Position numbers and translations under genes: made by a program. From NCBI GenBank assembly GCA_910585715.1, contig CAJUEX010000009.1, positions 1-64,000 on the forward strand: a stretch of 64,000 bases of DNA, in the 5' to 3' direction. This DNA comes from an uncultured Lachnospiraceae bacterium (GTDB lineage Bacteria; Bacillota; Clostridia; Lachnospirales; Lachnospiraceae). The notes under the pieces were generated by a model, which was given only the letters and a program-made list of their open reading frames with translations, made no database searches and had not been told where the DNA came from. Within the stretch, counting starts at the first letter, position 1, and every line of letters begins with the position of its first letter. Below are positions 42,522 through 52,086 of the stretch, in pieces.

Positions 42522-43502
42522 ATGAAAAGAATGCGCAGACTGCGGGTAAGCCGACAAATGCGGAGGCTGGTAAGGGAAACCAGCGTGGAAAGAGGGGATT
42601 TGGTATACCCTGTTTTTATTATAGAAGGGGAAAATATCAAAAATCCCATAGCATCCATGCCGGGTATTTATCAATATTCCATAGACAGGCTGGATGAGGA
42701 GCTTGACAGGGTAAGACATGCGGGCATAGGTGCGGTGCTGTTATTTGGCATTCCTGCCCATAAGGATGAAGCGGGAAGTGAAGCTTATGCCAAAGACGGG
42801 ATTACCCAGAGGGCAGTGAGGTTTATAAAGGAAAGAATACCGGAGCTTTTGGTTATTGCGGATGTGTGCCTTTGTGAATATACGTCCCACGGGCACTGCG
42901 GGCTGGTTTCCCATGGAGAAGTCCTGAATGATGAAACCCTTCCTCTGCTTGGAAAGATGGCGGTTAGTCTGGCAGAGGCGGGAGCTGATATCATTGCCCC
43001 CTCTGATATGATGGATGGCAGGGTTGCATATATCAGAGAAGCATTGGACAAGGCAGGATACAGCAATATTATGATAATGGCATACAGTGCCAAGTTTGCC
43101 TCCGGCTATTATTCTCCTTTTCGGGATGCGGCACACTCGGCTCCGGGCTTTGGAGACCGGAAAACCTACCAGATGGATTTTGCCAACCGAAAGGAGGCAA
43201 TCAGGGAGTGGAAGGAGGATATTGAAGAAGGAGCGGATGTGATTATGATAAAGCCCGCCCTTGCTTATTTGGATATCGTCAGAGAAGCGGCGGACAGAAC
43301 CGAATATCCTATTGCCGCCTACAATGTGAGCGGGGAATATTCCATGGTAAAAGCGGCGGCAGCAAATGGCTGGATTGATGAAAAAAGGATTGTTATGGAA
43401 AATATGACGGCAATAAAAAGAGCGGGGGCAAAAATCATCATAACCTATCATGCTATTGATGTGGCAGCTTGGCTTAAGGAGCAGGAGGAAATGGATGAAT
43501 AA
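42522..43502 (+). CDS. hemB: Delta-aminolevulinic acid dehydratase (porphobilinogen synthase)
   Basis: 326 residues. [20 protein letters not shown] start, [13 protein letters not shown] with the metal Cys residues, [28 protein letters not shown] with the first active-site Lys, and [10 protein letters not shown] with the second. It joins two aminolevulinate molecules. The presence of three Cys in the metal loop suggests a zinc enzyme. Overlaps hemL by 8 bases. Confidence 0.96.
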   Translation: MKRMRRLRVSRQMRRLVRETSVERGDLVYPVFIIEGENIKNPIASMPGIYQYSIDRLDEELDRVRHAGIGAVLLFGIPAHKDEAGSEAYAKDGITQRAVRFIKERIPELLVIADVCLCEYTSHGHCGLVSHGEVLNDETLPLLGKMAVSLAEAGADIIAPSDMMDGRVAYIREALDKAGYSNIMIMAYSAKFASGYYSPFRDAAHSAPGFGDRKTYQMDFANRKEAIREWKEDIEEGADVIMIKPALAYLDIVREAADRTEYPIAAYNVSGEYSMVKAAAANGWIDEKRIVMENMTAIKRAGAKIIITYHAIDVAAWLKEQEEMDE

Positions 43503-44775
43503 AACGAAATCGGAACAATTATTTGAACAGTCCGGGAAATGTATTCCCGGAGGCGTCAACAGTCCGGTAAGGGCATATCAGGCAGTAGGTAGCACCCCTG
43601 TTTTCATAGAAAGAGCCAAGGGCTCAAAAATATATGATGTGGATGGACGGGAGTATATCGATTATGTCTGTTCCTGGGGTCCCTGTATTCTGGGACATTG
43701 TGACAAAGGCGTCATAGAAGCCGTAAAACAGGCATGTGACAAAGGGCTGACTTTTGGAGCGCCTACAGAAGCAGAATATGAGTTGGCAATGCTCATAAAA
43801 GAATGTATGCCTTCCATGGAAATGACAAGGCTTGTAAGCTCGGGAACGGAAGCGGTAATGAGCGCTGTCAGGGTTGCAAGAGGCTATACGGGAAGGAAAA
43901 AGATTGTAAAGTTCAGAGGGTGCTATCACGGACATTCCGACGGGCTTTTAGTAAAAGCAGGCTCCGGCGCCATGACTCAGGCGGTGCCGGACAGTGCAGG
44001 GGTTTTAGAGGATTTTACGAAGCACACGTTGATAGCCGAATATAATGGGGAAGCTTCCGTAAAGGAATTGTTTGAAGCGGAAGGAGAGGATATAGCGGCA
44101 GTTATTGTGGAACCGGCAGCAGCCAATATGGGAGTGGTGCCTCCCAAGGAAGGCTTTCTGCAATTTTTAAGAGAGATTACAAAAAAGTATGGTGCTTTGC
44201 TTATATTTGATGAGGTCATTACCGGATTCCGGCTGGCATTGGGAGGAGCACAGGAGTATTATGGAGTGACGCCCGATTTGACCACTCTTGGAAAAATCAT
44301 CGGGGGAGGGATGCCTATAGGAGCTTATGGAGGAAAACGGGAAATCATGGAGGTTGTGGCGCCTATAGGTCCTGTTTATCAGGCAGGAACTTTGTCGGGA
44401 AATCCGGTTTCCACCGCTGCAGGAATTGCAACCTTATCTGCATTAAGACAGGGAGGCAGCAGGCTGTATAAGGAGCTGGAGGAAAAAGGGAAAAAACTGG
44501 CAGAGGCGGTAAAAGAAGCATTTGGAGACAGAGTTTGGGTCAACAGGGCAGGCTCTTTGCTGAGTGTGTTCTTTACAGGGGAAAAGGTGACGGATTATCA
44601 AAGCGCTGCCTGTTCTGACGGGGAAGAATATGCAAGGTATTTTCATTATCTGCTGAAACATGGGATATATACGGCGCCTTCCCGGTTTGAGGCTGTGTTT
44701 TTATCGGCAGCGCATAGCCATGAGGATTTGGAACGGACAATAGAAGTGATAAAAAGGGCAGGAAAGGAATTATAA
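43495..44775 (+). CDS. hemL: Glutamate-1-semialdehyde 2,1-aminomutase
   Basis: 426 residues from ATG 43495 inside the end of hemB (AGGAGG eight bases upstream). [12 protein letters not shown] start, [32 protein letters not shown], and the PLP Lys in [15 protein letters not shown], followed by [10 protein letters not shown]. It makes aminolevulinate, and with hemA completes the C5 route. Last enzyme gene of the tetrapyrrole run. Confidence 0.96.
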   Translation: MNKTKSEQLFEQSGKCIPGGVNSPVRAYQAVGSTPVFIERAKGSKIYDVDGREYIDYVCSWGPCILGHCDKGVIEAVKQACDKGLTFGAPTEAEYELAMLIKECMPSMEMTRLVSSGTEAVMSAVRVARGYTGRKKIVKFRGCYHGHSDGLLVKAGSGAMTQAVPDSAGVLEDFTKHTLIAEYNGEASVKELFEAEGEDIAAVIVEPAAANMGVVPPKEGFLQFLREITKKYGALLIFDEVITGFRLALGGAQEYYGVTPDLTTLGKIIGGGMPIGAYGGKREIMEVVAPIGPVYQAGTLSGNPVSTAAGIATLSALRQGGSRLYKELEEKGKKLAEAVKEAFGDRVWVNRAGSLLSVFFTGEKVTDYQSAACSDGEEYARYFHYLLKHGIYTAPSRFEAVFLSAAHSHEDLERTIEVIKRAGKEL

Positions 44776-44788
44776 CAGGAGGATGCTT

Positions 44789-45397
44789 ATGAAAAAGAAA
44801 ATAATTCTGGCAGCATTTGCGGCAGTGCTTACAGCAGGGATTTTAACAGGCTGCGGCAATAAGGAGAAAGAAATAACGGATGATATGGAAATTATGACAG
44901 GCGACAGTCTGGAAATAAATCCGGAGGAAGGGGAAGCGGAAGAAACAGAGGAGTCAGAAAACGCTGCAGTGGAAATGAAGGGAACTGTTACGGTCTTAGC
45001 AGGAGCAACACCCTATGGGGAAATACTGGAACAGGCAAAGCCTTTGCTGGCAGAAAAGGGCTGGGAGCTGGAAGTGACGATTCAGGACGATTATGTACAG
45101 GCGGATGAGGCTGTGGAAAAAGGTGAATTTGATGCATGTTACTTACAGACGATTTCCGATTTGGACAGCTTTAACAAAGAAAAGGGAGCCCATTTGGTAA
45201 ATGCCGCCGAAATCCATTACGGGATGTCTGAGCCATCCCAATCCTCACAGGCAGACAGTGATGCCAGTATTATTGCGGTAAAAGAAGGGAACCAGGAAAG
45301 TGAAGGAATTCAGGCATTGATAGAAGTATTAAAATCAGGTGAAATCAGGTCGTTTATAGAAAATACTTATGACGGAGCGATAGTTGCCTGTGAATAG
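44789..45397 (+). CDS. NlpA/MetQ-like lipoprotein, shortened
   Basis: 202 residues from ATG 44789 (AGGAGG six bases upstream). Lipobox LTGC, a long acidic linker, then about 130 residues like NlpA substrate-binding proteins: VTVLAGATPYGEILEQAKPLL, LEVTIQDDYVQADEAVEKGEFDACYLQ (in parts) and the end SGEIRSFIENTYDGAIV. Roughly the second lobe of a usual 270-residue MetQ is missing, between MSEP and DASIIAV. It is 13 bases behind hemL and no ABC transporter lies near; ligand unknown. Confidence 0.75.
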   Translation: MKKKIILAAFAAVLTAGILTGCGNKEKEITDDMEIMTGDSLEINPEEGEAEETEESENAAVEMKGTVTVLAGATPYGEILEQAKPLLAEKGWELEVTIQDDYVQADEAVEKGEFDACYLQTISDLDSFNKEKGAHLVNAAEIHYGMSEPSQSSQADSDASIIAVKEGNQESEGIQALIEVLKSGEIRSFIENTYDGAIVACE

Positions 45398-45442
45398 AAG
45401 TAAAAATAAAAAATGAAACAATAAATGAAACATAAAATAAAA

Positions 45443-45494
45443 GAAGTCATATAAGGAATATCATGGAACATTCCCTATATGATTTCTTTTTTTG
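45443..45494. terminator. Bidirectional terminator between convergent genes
   Basis: GAAGTCATATAAGGAAT (from 45443) pairs with ATTCCCTATATGATTTC, one mismatch and one G-T, then TTTTTTTG on the plus strand. Serves the lipoprotein gene and probably the membrane protein coming from the right. Confidence 0.75.
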
Positions 45495-45507
45495 CTTTCC
45501 AGAGCCT

Positions 45508-48501
45508 TTACTGCCGGATTTTCAGCAAACGGGCTTCCTTAACCTGAAAATTCAGAGGAAATGTTTCCCCGTCTAAGGTGCAGTCTGCCGTAATGGTAAT
45601 AGAAGAAATCCGATTCAGCAGCCAGTTTGGGTTCATGCCCATGGGAATTAACAGCTTTCCGTCTTTTATCGTGCAGGTGACGGATTGTATGCGGTTTTTT
45701 GCAGTTTCTTCATCAACGCCAAGGGCCTGAAAGGATACAGTAACGGTTCCGGAAGGAAAATAGATCATGACACCTCCCAGGCCCGCAGGGGCGATTTCCA
45801 GATATAGAAAATCGTATTCTGTTCCTGAAAAGTCCCCCTGACAGCTGTAAGATTCCTGATAAGCAGTGGTTTGCAGGTATTCTAATATATTTTTTTCCCT
45901 TATAAACAGGGAAGAGAGAGTTTCCATGGAACTGCCAAAGGAGCTTGGAACAAGGCCCAAATGATGTCCATATTCCTCTCCGGTGAAATAATCAAGGTAA
46001 TTATCAGAAGACTGGCTTCCGTAAATCTGTTCATATAACCGGGCAGGATAAAAGGCATGGTCTTTCGCCTTATACAGATACCCCTTTTCCCACATCCAGT
46101 AATAAAGATAGTAATTGCTTTCTCCATTGATTAAAAAAATAACAGGCAAGTTCTTTTCTGCCGTTTCCATAATGGCTTTTTGGGCAGCATAGCCCTTTGC
46201 AGCGGGAATAAAGCCGGTGGCGCATGCTTTTACATGATTGAAATAGTAAAAGCCTTGTCCGTCAAAGCCCAGATAGGTGGTATCTTCAGCCACGGCACGG
46301 CATTTTTGAATGACTTTTTCATAGTCGTTAATGTAGTGAACCTGGTCGCTGATGAAAAAGCCGGAGCCCAGTCTTTTTGCAGTTTCTTTGGAAATATCCA
46401 AATCATCAGCTCTTAAAAATCCTTTGGGAACCGTATAATAAGTAAACAGCTTGTCACTATCATCCAGCAAAATGTCCGAGCTGCCATTGGGGTACACCCA
46501 CATATTGGGAAATTTCATATCCTCTACCTTTGTATAAAGTATCATGGGCAGAGAAAAGGAAGCTGCCGCAATAAGAAACACAAAAGACCGGGAAAATCTT
46601 TTCCCGTAGGAAATCAATAATACCGGAAGAAACATGCCTGAAACGGCAATGAGCACAGGCGCTGTTCTGGATAAAATCATGTTGTAGTCCGCTCTTACCA
46701 ACGTATAGGAATAAGAGACCGATAACGTGATTGCTCCTGCAGCCAGACCGAACAGAAGGGAGGGGCAGGAAAGCTTTTTTGTCTTTTTATATACTTTTGC
46801 GGAAACCAGAATATATTTTAATAACAGATAAAACAAAAGCCATACACCCAGCATGGGCAGAAAAGCCCTTAAACATACATAACACATGTTTTTGGAATTT
46901 CCTTCTGATAAAAGGGGAAGGAAATTTGAGGGAGCAGACTGGCCCAGTAAAGAAATCCCGTCTGCCAGCACTGTTTGAGAGGAATAAGTTAAAGTGTGAT
47001 TTAATAATTTTGCCAGCAATGGCACAGAAAGGACAACCGGAATCAGGCAAAGCAGCCAGCTTATATAGAAAGAAGGTTTTTTCAAATCCGCCTTTAAATC
47101 TTTGGACTTAATATAAGTAATGAACTGCCAAAGCCCCAAAGGAGCCAGTCCCAGCAAAAGGGCGGCGCCAAACAATGGATAGTAAAGTCCCGATAAAAAG
47201 CAGCTGAATATATAGGAAGGAAGCCATAAGCCCTTATTTTCAACAAGCTTTGGAAGGGTCAGAAGAAGAAGGACAGGCAGTACCATGTATTGCCTGTTGT
47301 AGCTTGGCAGGGCAAACAGCACTGCCAAGCACAGAGCCCAATGGGTGCCCGCATGTTTTGCCAGAAGATACATAGTCAGCATTGAGAACAAAACAACTGT
47401 TATTGAAATGGAAGGGGAATAATCGGAAACAGTGCCATTTAAAAAAATATTTTGTATAGTGCCGTTTACCATAGGAAAAAGGCCGGAGACGGGAGTATAT
47501 TCCGTATACAGCTTTTGTCCCAGTTCAAATACCTGCTGCCATGGAATCATCTGTTCCCCGTGATGGTGCTGGTCCGGCTGGGCATACATGGGAGCAGCCG
47601 AAAAGGAATTATAAATAAAAATCAACACAGGGGCTGCCATGGAAACCAGCCGGTCTTTTTTCTTCCATAAAGAGAAAACAGACCCTTCAAAAACTAAAAA
47701 TAATATACCAAAAAATAAATAGTAAAAGGGCGCATAAGGAATCCGGATAAGGGTATTTTGGTAAAGATAAGTGTCTACAAGAAATACAACCAGCAAAAAA
47801 GGTAATAAAAACTGAAGCAGCACAATGGCGGAAGAAATCCATTTCTTTTTTTGAAAGAAAATACAGCTTCCTAAAAATAACAGTGAAATAACGAGTGTTA
47901 CAATATATAAGGCTGTAGTGCTTATATTTCCTTTTGTGGTAAAATAGCTGATAATTGTAAAAATACTTAGTATGCCGTAATAGGTAAAAAGCACGGTAAG
48001 CAGTATTTCCTTATAAATGTCCCGAAAGAAAATATAAGAAAAGGCCAATAGAGCCATGCCGATGAGAAGAGGTATGGAGCAGGTCTGATAAAGTCCGTAG
48101 CGTAACAGACAGGGGAGCAGCAACAATATTAACTCCGGAGCCATGTATTTGTCAGAAAAGTTCTGAAGGGATTTTTTGCATTTTGAGAAAAAGCAGAGCT
48201 GAAAGGATGCTCTTTTGAGTAATAATAAAATAAGGGATAAAAGAAGGAGTCCAAGGAAAAGCAGGCACCAGAACAGTTGAAGCTCGCCGGATTTGGAAAG
48301 CCCGGTAATGGCAGGGTGCTCGATGATAATATCTGTAAATTTTTCCGTTTTTTCAGAAAGATGCCCCCAGAAATAATAAAAAAGAGCACCGCAAATTCCC
48401 GTGGCAATAACAAAAGCCAGAAAAAGTTCCCCGATTTCTTTTGAAGCATTGCTTTCTTTCCTGTACAAATCATCCTTTTTATTACGAAACTGTTCCTTCA
48501 A
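45508..48501 (-). CDS. Large GT-C-like polytopic membrane protein
   Basis: 997 residues; TTG start at 48501, accepted because GGAGG lies seven bases upstream on the minus strand. At least 16 hydrophobic helices fill residues 20-680, with a luminal-type loop including DQHHHGEQMIPW near 315-330; the last 300 residues are soluble and strand-rich. This looks like a GT-C glycosyltransferase fold using lipid-linked sugars, but no family motif is certain. Divergent from another GT-C-like gene at 48720; both probably modify cell-surface glycans. Confidence 0.65.
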   Translation of the reverse strand: MKEQFRNKKDDLYRKESNASKEIGELFLAFVIATGICGALFYYFWGHLSEKTEKFTDIIIEHPAITGLSKSGELQLFWCLLFLGLLLLSLILLLLKRASFQLCFFSKCKKSLQNFSDKYMAPELILLLLPCLLRYGLYQTCSIPLLIGMALLAFSYIFFRDIYKEILLTVLFTYYGILSIFTIISYFTTKGNISTTALYIVTLVISLLFLGSCIFFQKKKWISSAIVLLQFLLPFLLVVFLVDTYLYQNTLIRIPYAPFYYLFFGILFLVFEGSVFSLWKKKDRLVSMAAPVLIFIYNSFSAAPMYAQPDQHHHGEQMIPWQQVFELGQKLYTEYTPVSGLFPMVNGTIQNIFLNGTVSDYSPSISITVVLFSMLTMYLLAKHAGTHWALCLAVLFALPSYNRQYMVLPVLLLLTLPKLVENKGLWLPSYIFSCFLSGLYYPLFGAALLLGLAPLGLWQFITYIKSKDLKADLKKPSFYISWLLCLIPVVLSVPLLAKLLNHTLTYSSQTVLADGISLLGQSAPSNFLPLLSEGNSKNMCYVCLRAFLPMLGVWLLFYLLLKYILVSAKVYKKTKKLSCPSLLFGLAAGAITLSVSYSYTLVRADYNMILSRTAPVLIAVSGMFLPVLLISYGKRFSRSFVFLIAAASFSLPMILYTKVEDMKFPNMWVYPNGSSDILLDDSDKLFTYYTVPKGFLRADDLDISKETAKRLGSGFFISDQVHYINDYEKVIQKCRAVAEDTTYLGFDGQGFYYFNHVKACATGFIPAAKGYAAQKAIMETAEKNLPVIFLINGESNYYLYYWMWEKGYLYKAKDHAFYPARLYEQIYGSQSSDNYLDYFTGEEYGHHLGLVPSSFGSSMETLSSLFIREKNILEYLQTTAYQESYSCQGDFSGTEYDFLYLEIAPAGLGGVMIYFPSGTVTVSFQALGVDEETAKNRIQSVTCTIKDGKLLIPMGMNPNWLLNRISSITITADCTLDGETFPLNFQVKEARLLKIRQ

Positions 48502-48660
48502 AGCTTTTCCTCCGTTACCGTTTTTCCTGTTTCTTATCAGTTTTGGCAGATGTAGCAGAAATATAATTCATTTTAGTATATTTTCTGTTTCTTGGCAAGA
48601 AACTTAGAAAGTGAATTGTTATAAACGGTTAAGCAAAAATGCAATGGGGACAATGGGGAT

Positions 48661-48689
48661 TTGACAAATAATTGACTGATAGGTATGAT
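48661..48689 (+). promoter_or_regulatory. Promoter of the GT-C-like gene
   Basis: TTGACA (48661-48666), 17-bp spacer, TATGAT (48684-48689). The expected transcript start near 48696 rules out earlier codons, supporting ATG 48720 as the start. Confidence 0.75.
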
Positions 48690-48719
48690 AAGATTATGGA
48701 GAAAAAAGGAAAAATTCAA

Positions 48720-50297
48720 ATGGAAAAATTAATAAAATACTGTAAGGAAAAAGAAAACATAACAACTGCTATATTTCTATCGGTCAATTTTATTTTGATT
48801 GGCGCAATGTGTCTTTTTTTCCTTCTTAAGCCGGACAATTTAATGCATTCCGATACTACGGCAGAAGTGATTTTATCAAAGCTTCTGGCAGATGAAAACA
48901 AACTCATTACAAAAAGCTGGTACTATTCCACGGAAATCAGGATTGTTTATTCCCAATTGCTTATGATGCCGCTGTTTAAGGTTTTTTCCGATTATCGTCT
49001 GGTAAAAACCTTATCCGTATTCATTTTTTATGCTCTTTTAATAGCGGCATATGTATATGCAGGGAAGAAATATGAATTGAAGAGACCCTGGCTGCTTATG
49101 GGGATGACATTTTTATTTACACCATTATCCAATGAATATCTGGATATGATGTTCATTGGGTGTTTTTATACCAGTCAGGTAATATGCACCTTTTTGATTT
49201 TGGGACTCTTCGTAAAAAAAAGAGAGGACAAACATCCCAAAGCCAGTCTGGTTTTTTTGATAATCTTAAGCTTTCTGCTGGGATTATCCGGTCTTCGGTA
49301 TCTGGCAAGCCTTTTTATACCTTTTATAATAGCGTTTGTTATGGTTTTTCTGGAAAAAGAAGACATAAGAAAACTGGAAAAAGAAGAGCTTATGGGCTTT
49401 GTTCCCATAGCGGCCTCTTCCTTCAGTGCTTTTCTTGGTTTTCTTGGCAATAAGCTGTACCTGTCAAAAAACTATTCCTTCGATACCACTTCGGAAGTGG
49501 TGTTTGTAGAACTGTCCAAGGTGCCGGAACGGTTTATGAATTCCCTAAAGCTTATGGTGGAGTTTTTCGGCTATTATCCCGTGGAGGCAGTCAGCGGCAG
49601 GGGAATGGTCAATGCTCTGAAATGCTTATTTTTCTTATTTTTTGCAGCAGTTATTGTTTATCTGTTCAAAAATCGGAAGACTCTTTTAAATAAAAAACAG
49701 CAATTGTTATTATATTATTTTCTGGCATGCTTTCTCATTAACTGGTACATGCTTATTTTCACTGAGGTACTGATGCAGTATCGTTACTGGCTGCCCGTAT
49801 ATGTGGTAGGAGTATTGCTTCTTGGGACTTTTTTTCAGGTATATCGTCCGGCCAATCAACTAAAAAGACCTGTGCTGATTCTGGCGGCAGCAGTGATAAC
49901 CCTTAGTTCCCTTTACGGAGAGCTGTGGCAGGATGTAAAGTACAATGACTGTGAAAAACGATACGGTTATATGGCATTTTTACAGGAGCAGGGCTATACT
50001 TTTGGCTATGCCACTTTTTGGAATTCCAGCGTAACGGAATATTTGAGCAACGGAACCATTGAGGTTGGTAATCTGGGAGGAGAAAACGGAGTGGCGGCGC
50101 CTTACGAATGGCTTAGTAAAAAAGCATATTATCAGCCGGGTTATCATGAAGGAAAAACTTTTCTGTTATTGGCGAGAACGGAAGAGGCAGGTATGTTGAA
50201 GGGGGATTTTACGGTGATGGAAGATGGGGTAAAGGTGTATGAGGATGAGTATTATGCGGTTTATGAGGGGGAGGGGATGTATTTGTTTTCGGAGTAG
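48720..50297 (+). CDS. GT-C-like membrane protein
   Basis: 525 residues from ATG 48720 (AAGGAAAA upstream). About 11 helices between residues 15 and 410, then a soluble tail of about 110 residues (YGYMAFLQEQGYTFGYATFW). First loop contains LMHSDTTAEV, with the acidic residue expected after helix 1 in GT-C enzymes. Similar in plan to the gene at 61611. Probable lipid-dependent glycosyltransferase acting outside the membrane. Giant palindromes follow directly. Confidence 0.7.
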   Translation: MEKLIKYCKEKENITTAIFLSVNFILIGAMCLFFLLKPDNLMHSDTTAEVILSKLLADENKLITKSWYYSTEIRIVYSQLLMMPLFKVFSDYRLVKTLSVFIFYALLIAAYVYAGKKYELKRPWLLMGMTFLFTPLSNEYLDMMFIGCFYTSQVICTFLILGLFVKKREDKHPKASLVFLIILSFLLGLSGLRYLASLFIPFIIAFVMVFLEKEDIRKLEKEELMGFVPIAASSFSAFLGFLGNKLYLSKNYSFDTTSEVVFVELSKVPERFMNSLKLMVEFFGYYPVEAVSGRGMVNALKCLFFLFFAAVIVYLFKNRKTLLNKKQQLLLYYFLACFLINWYMLIFTEVLMQYRYWLPVYVVGVLLLGTFFQVYRPANQLKRPVLILAAAVITLSSLYGELWQDVKYNDCEKRYGYMAFLQEQGYTFGYATFWNSSVTEYLSNGTIEVGNLGGENGVAAPYEWLSKKAYYQPGYHEGKTFLLLARTEEAGMLKGDFTVMEDGVKVYEDEYYAVYEGEGMYLFSE

Positions 50298-50311
50298 AGG
50301 GGGGAGAGGAC

Positions 50312-50553
50312 GCGGCAGAGGGAGGCGGTATGGTGCTATGGGTTGCTGCGGTGTTTTTGCAGGCGTTTTTCCTAAACAGGCTGATGTGGGTGGTGGTGGC
50401 GAACGGGTCGCCCTATAGCGCCTTCCATGGCGCAATAGGGCTAAAATTGCCGTCCATGGCAATTTTACCCTGGGTATAGAACAGCCTGTTAAGGAAAAAT
50501 GCCTGCAAAAACAATGCAGCAACCCATAGCACCATACCGCCTCCCTCTGCCGC
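50312..50553. repeat. Giant palindrome 1 (72-bp arms)
   Basis: Arms 50312-50383 and 50482-50553 are reverse complements with about four mismatches. The 98-bp centre holds two further hairpins: 50410-50422/50429-50441 (one mismatch) and 50442-50451/50458-50467 (perfect). The whole can fold as a long cruciform or RNA. No gene is inside. It begins 15 bases after the GT-C-like stop codon; its outer stem could also end that transcript. Confidence 0.9.
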
Positions 50554-50774
50554 TGTTTCTTCTCAGGCTGTACTCTTAGATGGGGGAGTTGGAAAGGGGG
50601 ATGTTTGCTTTGGAAGGTTTTAGTGGATTGAGCAAGAGAAAGATTGCTTCTGGAAGGTGTTTCTAAAGGAAGTGTTATTTATAATGCTGCTTATATGAGG
50701 TGCTGTTTTATGAGATGTTACTTAAATGAGCTGTTATTTAAATGAGGCGCTATTTAAAGGGGTGTCGATAACCA

Positions 50775-50922
50775 GCAGGAGAGGCGGTGGCATATAAAAG
50801 TCTTCCGGGCCTTGATGAAGTCGCCAGCACTTACGCACCGTACTTTGGTGCGTTAGTACTGCTGCGTCTTCATAGAGCGAGAGCGTGCCAGGAAGACTTT
50901 TATATGCCACCGCCTCTCCTGC
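50775..50922. repeat. Giant palindrome 2 (32-bp perfect arms)
   Basis: Arms 50775-50806 and 50891-50922 match perfectly. The centre is also nearly palindromic (ATGAAG.. at 50815 with ..CTTCAT, and ACGCACC 50833-50839 with GGTGCGT 50847-50853). Outer arm GAGAGGCGGTGGCATAT resembles the outer arm of palindrome 1 (GAGGGAGGCGGTATGGTG), so the two may be one element family. The 220 bases between them hold no gene. Confidence 0.9.
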
Positions 50923-50963
50923 GTCCTCCCTCCACACCCCCTCATTCTCCCATCTCCGACAAA

Positions 50964-52070
50964 CTACTCATTACTATTAGAACGATAAGTATTATTATAA
51001 CGAGGATCCTTCATAGAAGGTTCCTTCCCTGTCTGCGCATACTTCCCGGCCATAGTGCCCGCCTGTTTTCCGATTTTATTGAGCCCTTCCTGGGTAAAGT
51101 GCAGCCCATCGCCCTGATAATAGCTTTTATCTAAACCGGAGGCAATGGTGGAAATCAATACGAAATTTCTGTTTTCCATGCAGATGCTTGTCTGGGCAGC
51201 TGCAATACGGTCAAAGGTTTTGGGGGAATTCATGTTGTTTCCGATACGGATAATCATGCACTTTTCCACATCTGATTTTTCACGGATACGCCCTAACATA
51301 ATCATAAGGTGCTGTTTATAAGCAAAAGTGGAAATATCATAGGTTGCATCATTTTCCCCTTGGAAAAATACCATATAGCAGTGGCGGACTTTGATGCCCT
51401 GCTTTTTTAAGATGCGCTTTGTTTTATTGGCGGAATTTATCACCTTTTTATAGTAGGAGGTGCTCCACTGGCCAAGGCCGGTTGCGCCTCTTGCAGTATT
51501 GGAAGCAACAATCGGAACACCGGTCTGGGTAAAGTAAGCATTGGCAAAAGCAGAAGCCAGCGTTCCGCCGCTGTCTTTTGTTATCTTTCCTTTTTGCTGT
51601 ACGCCAAAGGGCTCCCTTAAGGGACTCAACTTATTTTTGGTGAAAAGTACTTCATAGCCTGCGCCATCCTTTAATACAGGCGCTTTGGAGGCTTTTCCCA
51701 CGTTGGTCATATTGCTTTGCCCGGCAAAGATGATAATATCCACCTCATCTCTTACTGTAACTTTGCAGGAAATCTTCTTTCCGGCAGTGGTAGTAACTGT
51801 AATGCGGGTGGAGCCTGCTTTTTTTCCTTGTACCTTTCCTTTTTTGCTCACTGTGGCAATGGAAGGATTGGCGGATGAAAAAGAAGCGGCTTTTCCCTTT
51901 TTTGGTAATAAAGAAAAGGTTTCTCCCACTAATATATTTTTGGACGTATAATTAAGTCTGGAAGGAGCAGCCTCAACGGTTTCCGGTAATGCGGATATGG
52001 AAGTTCCAAGAGGAGATAAAGCCAAAAGCAGTGCAATGATTAAAATCCCGAATCCTTTTTTCAATTTCAA
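50964..52070 (-). CDS. Secreted SGNH/SASA-type esterase with Ig-like domain (copy A)
   Basis: 368 residues. Signal peptide (about 1-34), a Big2-like domain (about 38-108, LNYTSKNILVGETFSLLP to ITVTTTAGKKISCKVTV), then a sialate O-acetylesterase/CE6-like domain with nucleophile motif IIFAGQSNM, VFFQGENDA for the oxyanion hole and DGLHFTQEG with the Asp/His pair. It should remove acetyl groups from extracellular glycans. Its neighbour at 52087, 16 bases upstream in reading order, is a clear paralogue. Confidence 0.85.
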   Translation of the reverse strand: MKLKKGFGILIIALLLALSPLGTSISALPETVEAAPSRLNYTSKNILVGETFSLLPKKGKAASFSSANPSIATVSKKGKVQGKKAGSTRITVTTTAGKKISCKVTVRDEVDIIIFAGQSNMTNVGKASKAPVLKDGAGYEVLFTKNKLSPLREPFGVQQKGKITKDSGGTLASAFANAYFTQTGVPIVASNTARGATGLGQWSTSYYKKVINSANKTKRILKKQGIKVRHCYMVFFQGENDATYDISTFAYKQHLMIMLGRIREKSDVEKCMIIRIGNNMNSPKTFDRIAAAQTSICMENRNFVLISTIASGLDKSYYQGDGLHFTQEGLNKIGKQAGTMAGKYAQTGKEPSMKDPRYNNTYRSNSNE

Positions 52071-52086
52071 ATTTGTGTCCTCCTGT

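Noticed and set aside
50298-50963. Retron or integron-like element at the palindromes
   Set aside because: No reverse transcriptase or integrase gene in the surrounding sequence; only inverted repeats are seen.
50734-51134. ORFs running through palindrome 2 on both strands
   Set aside because: The two translations mirror the palindrome (shared EDFYMPPPLL), with no ribosome sites.
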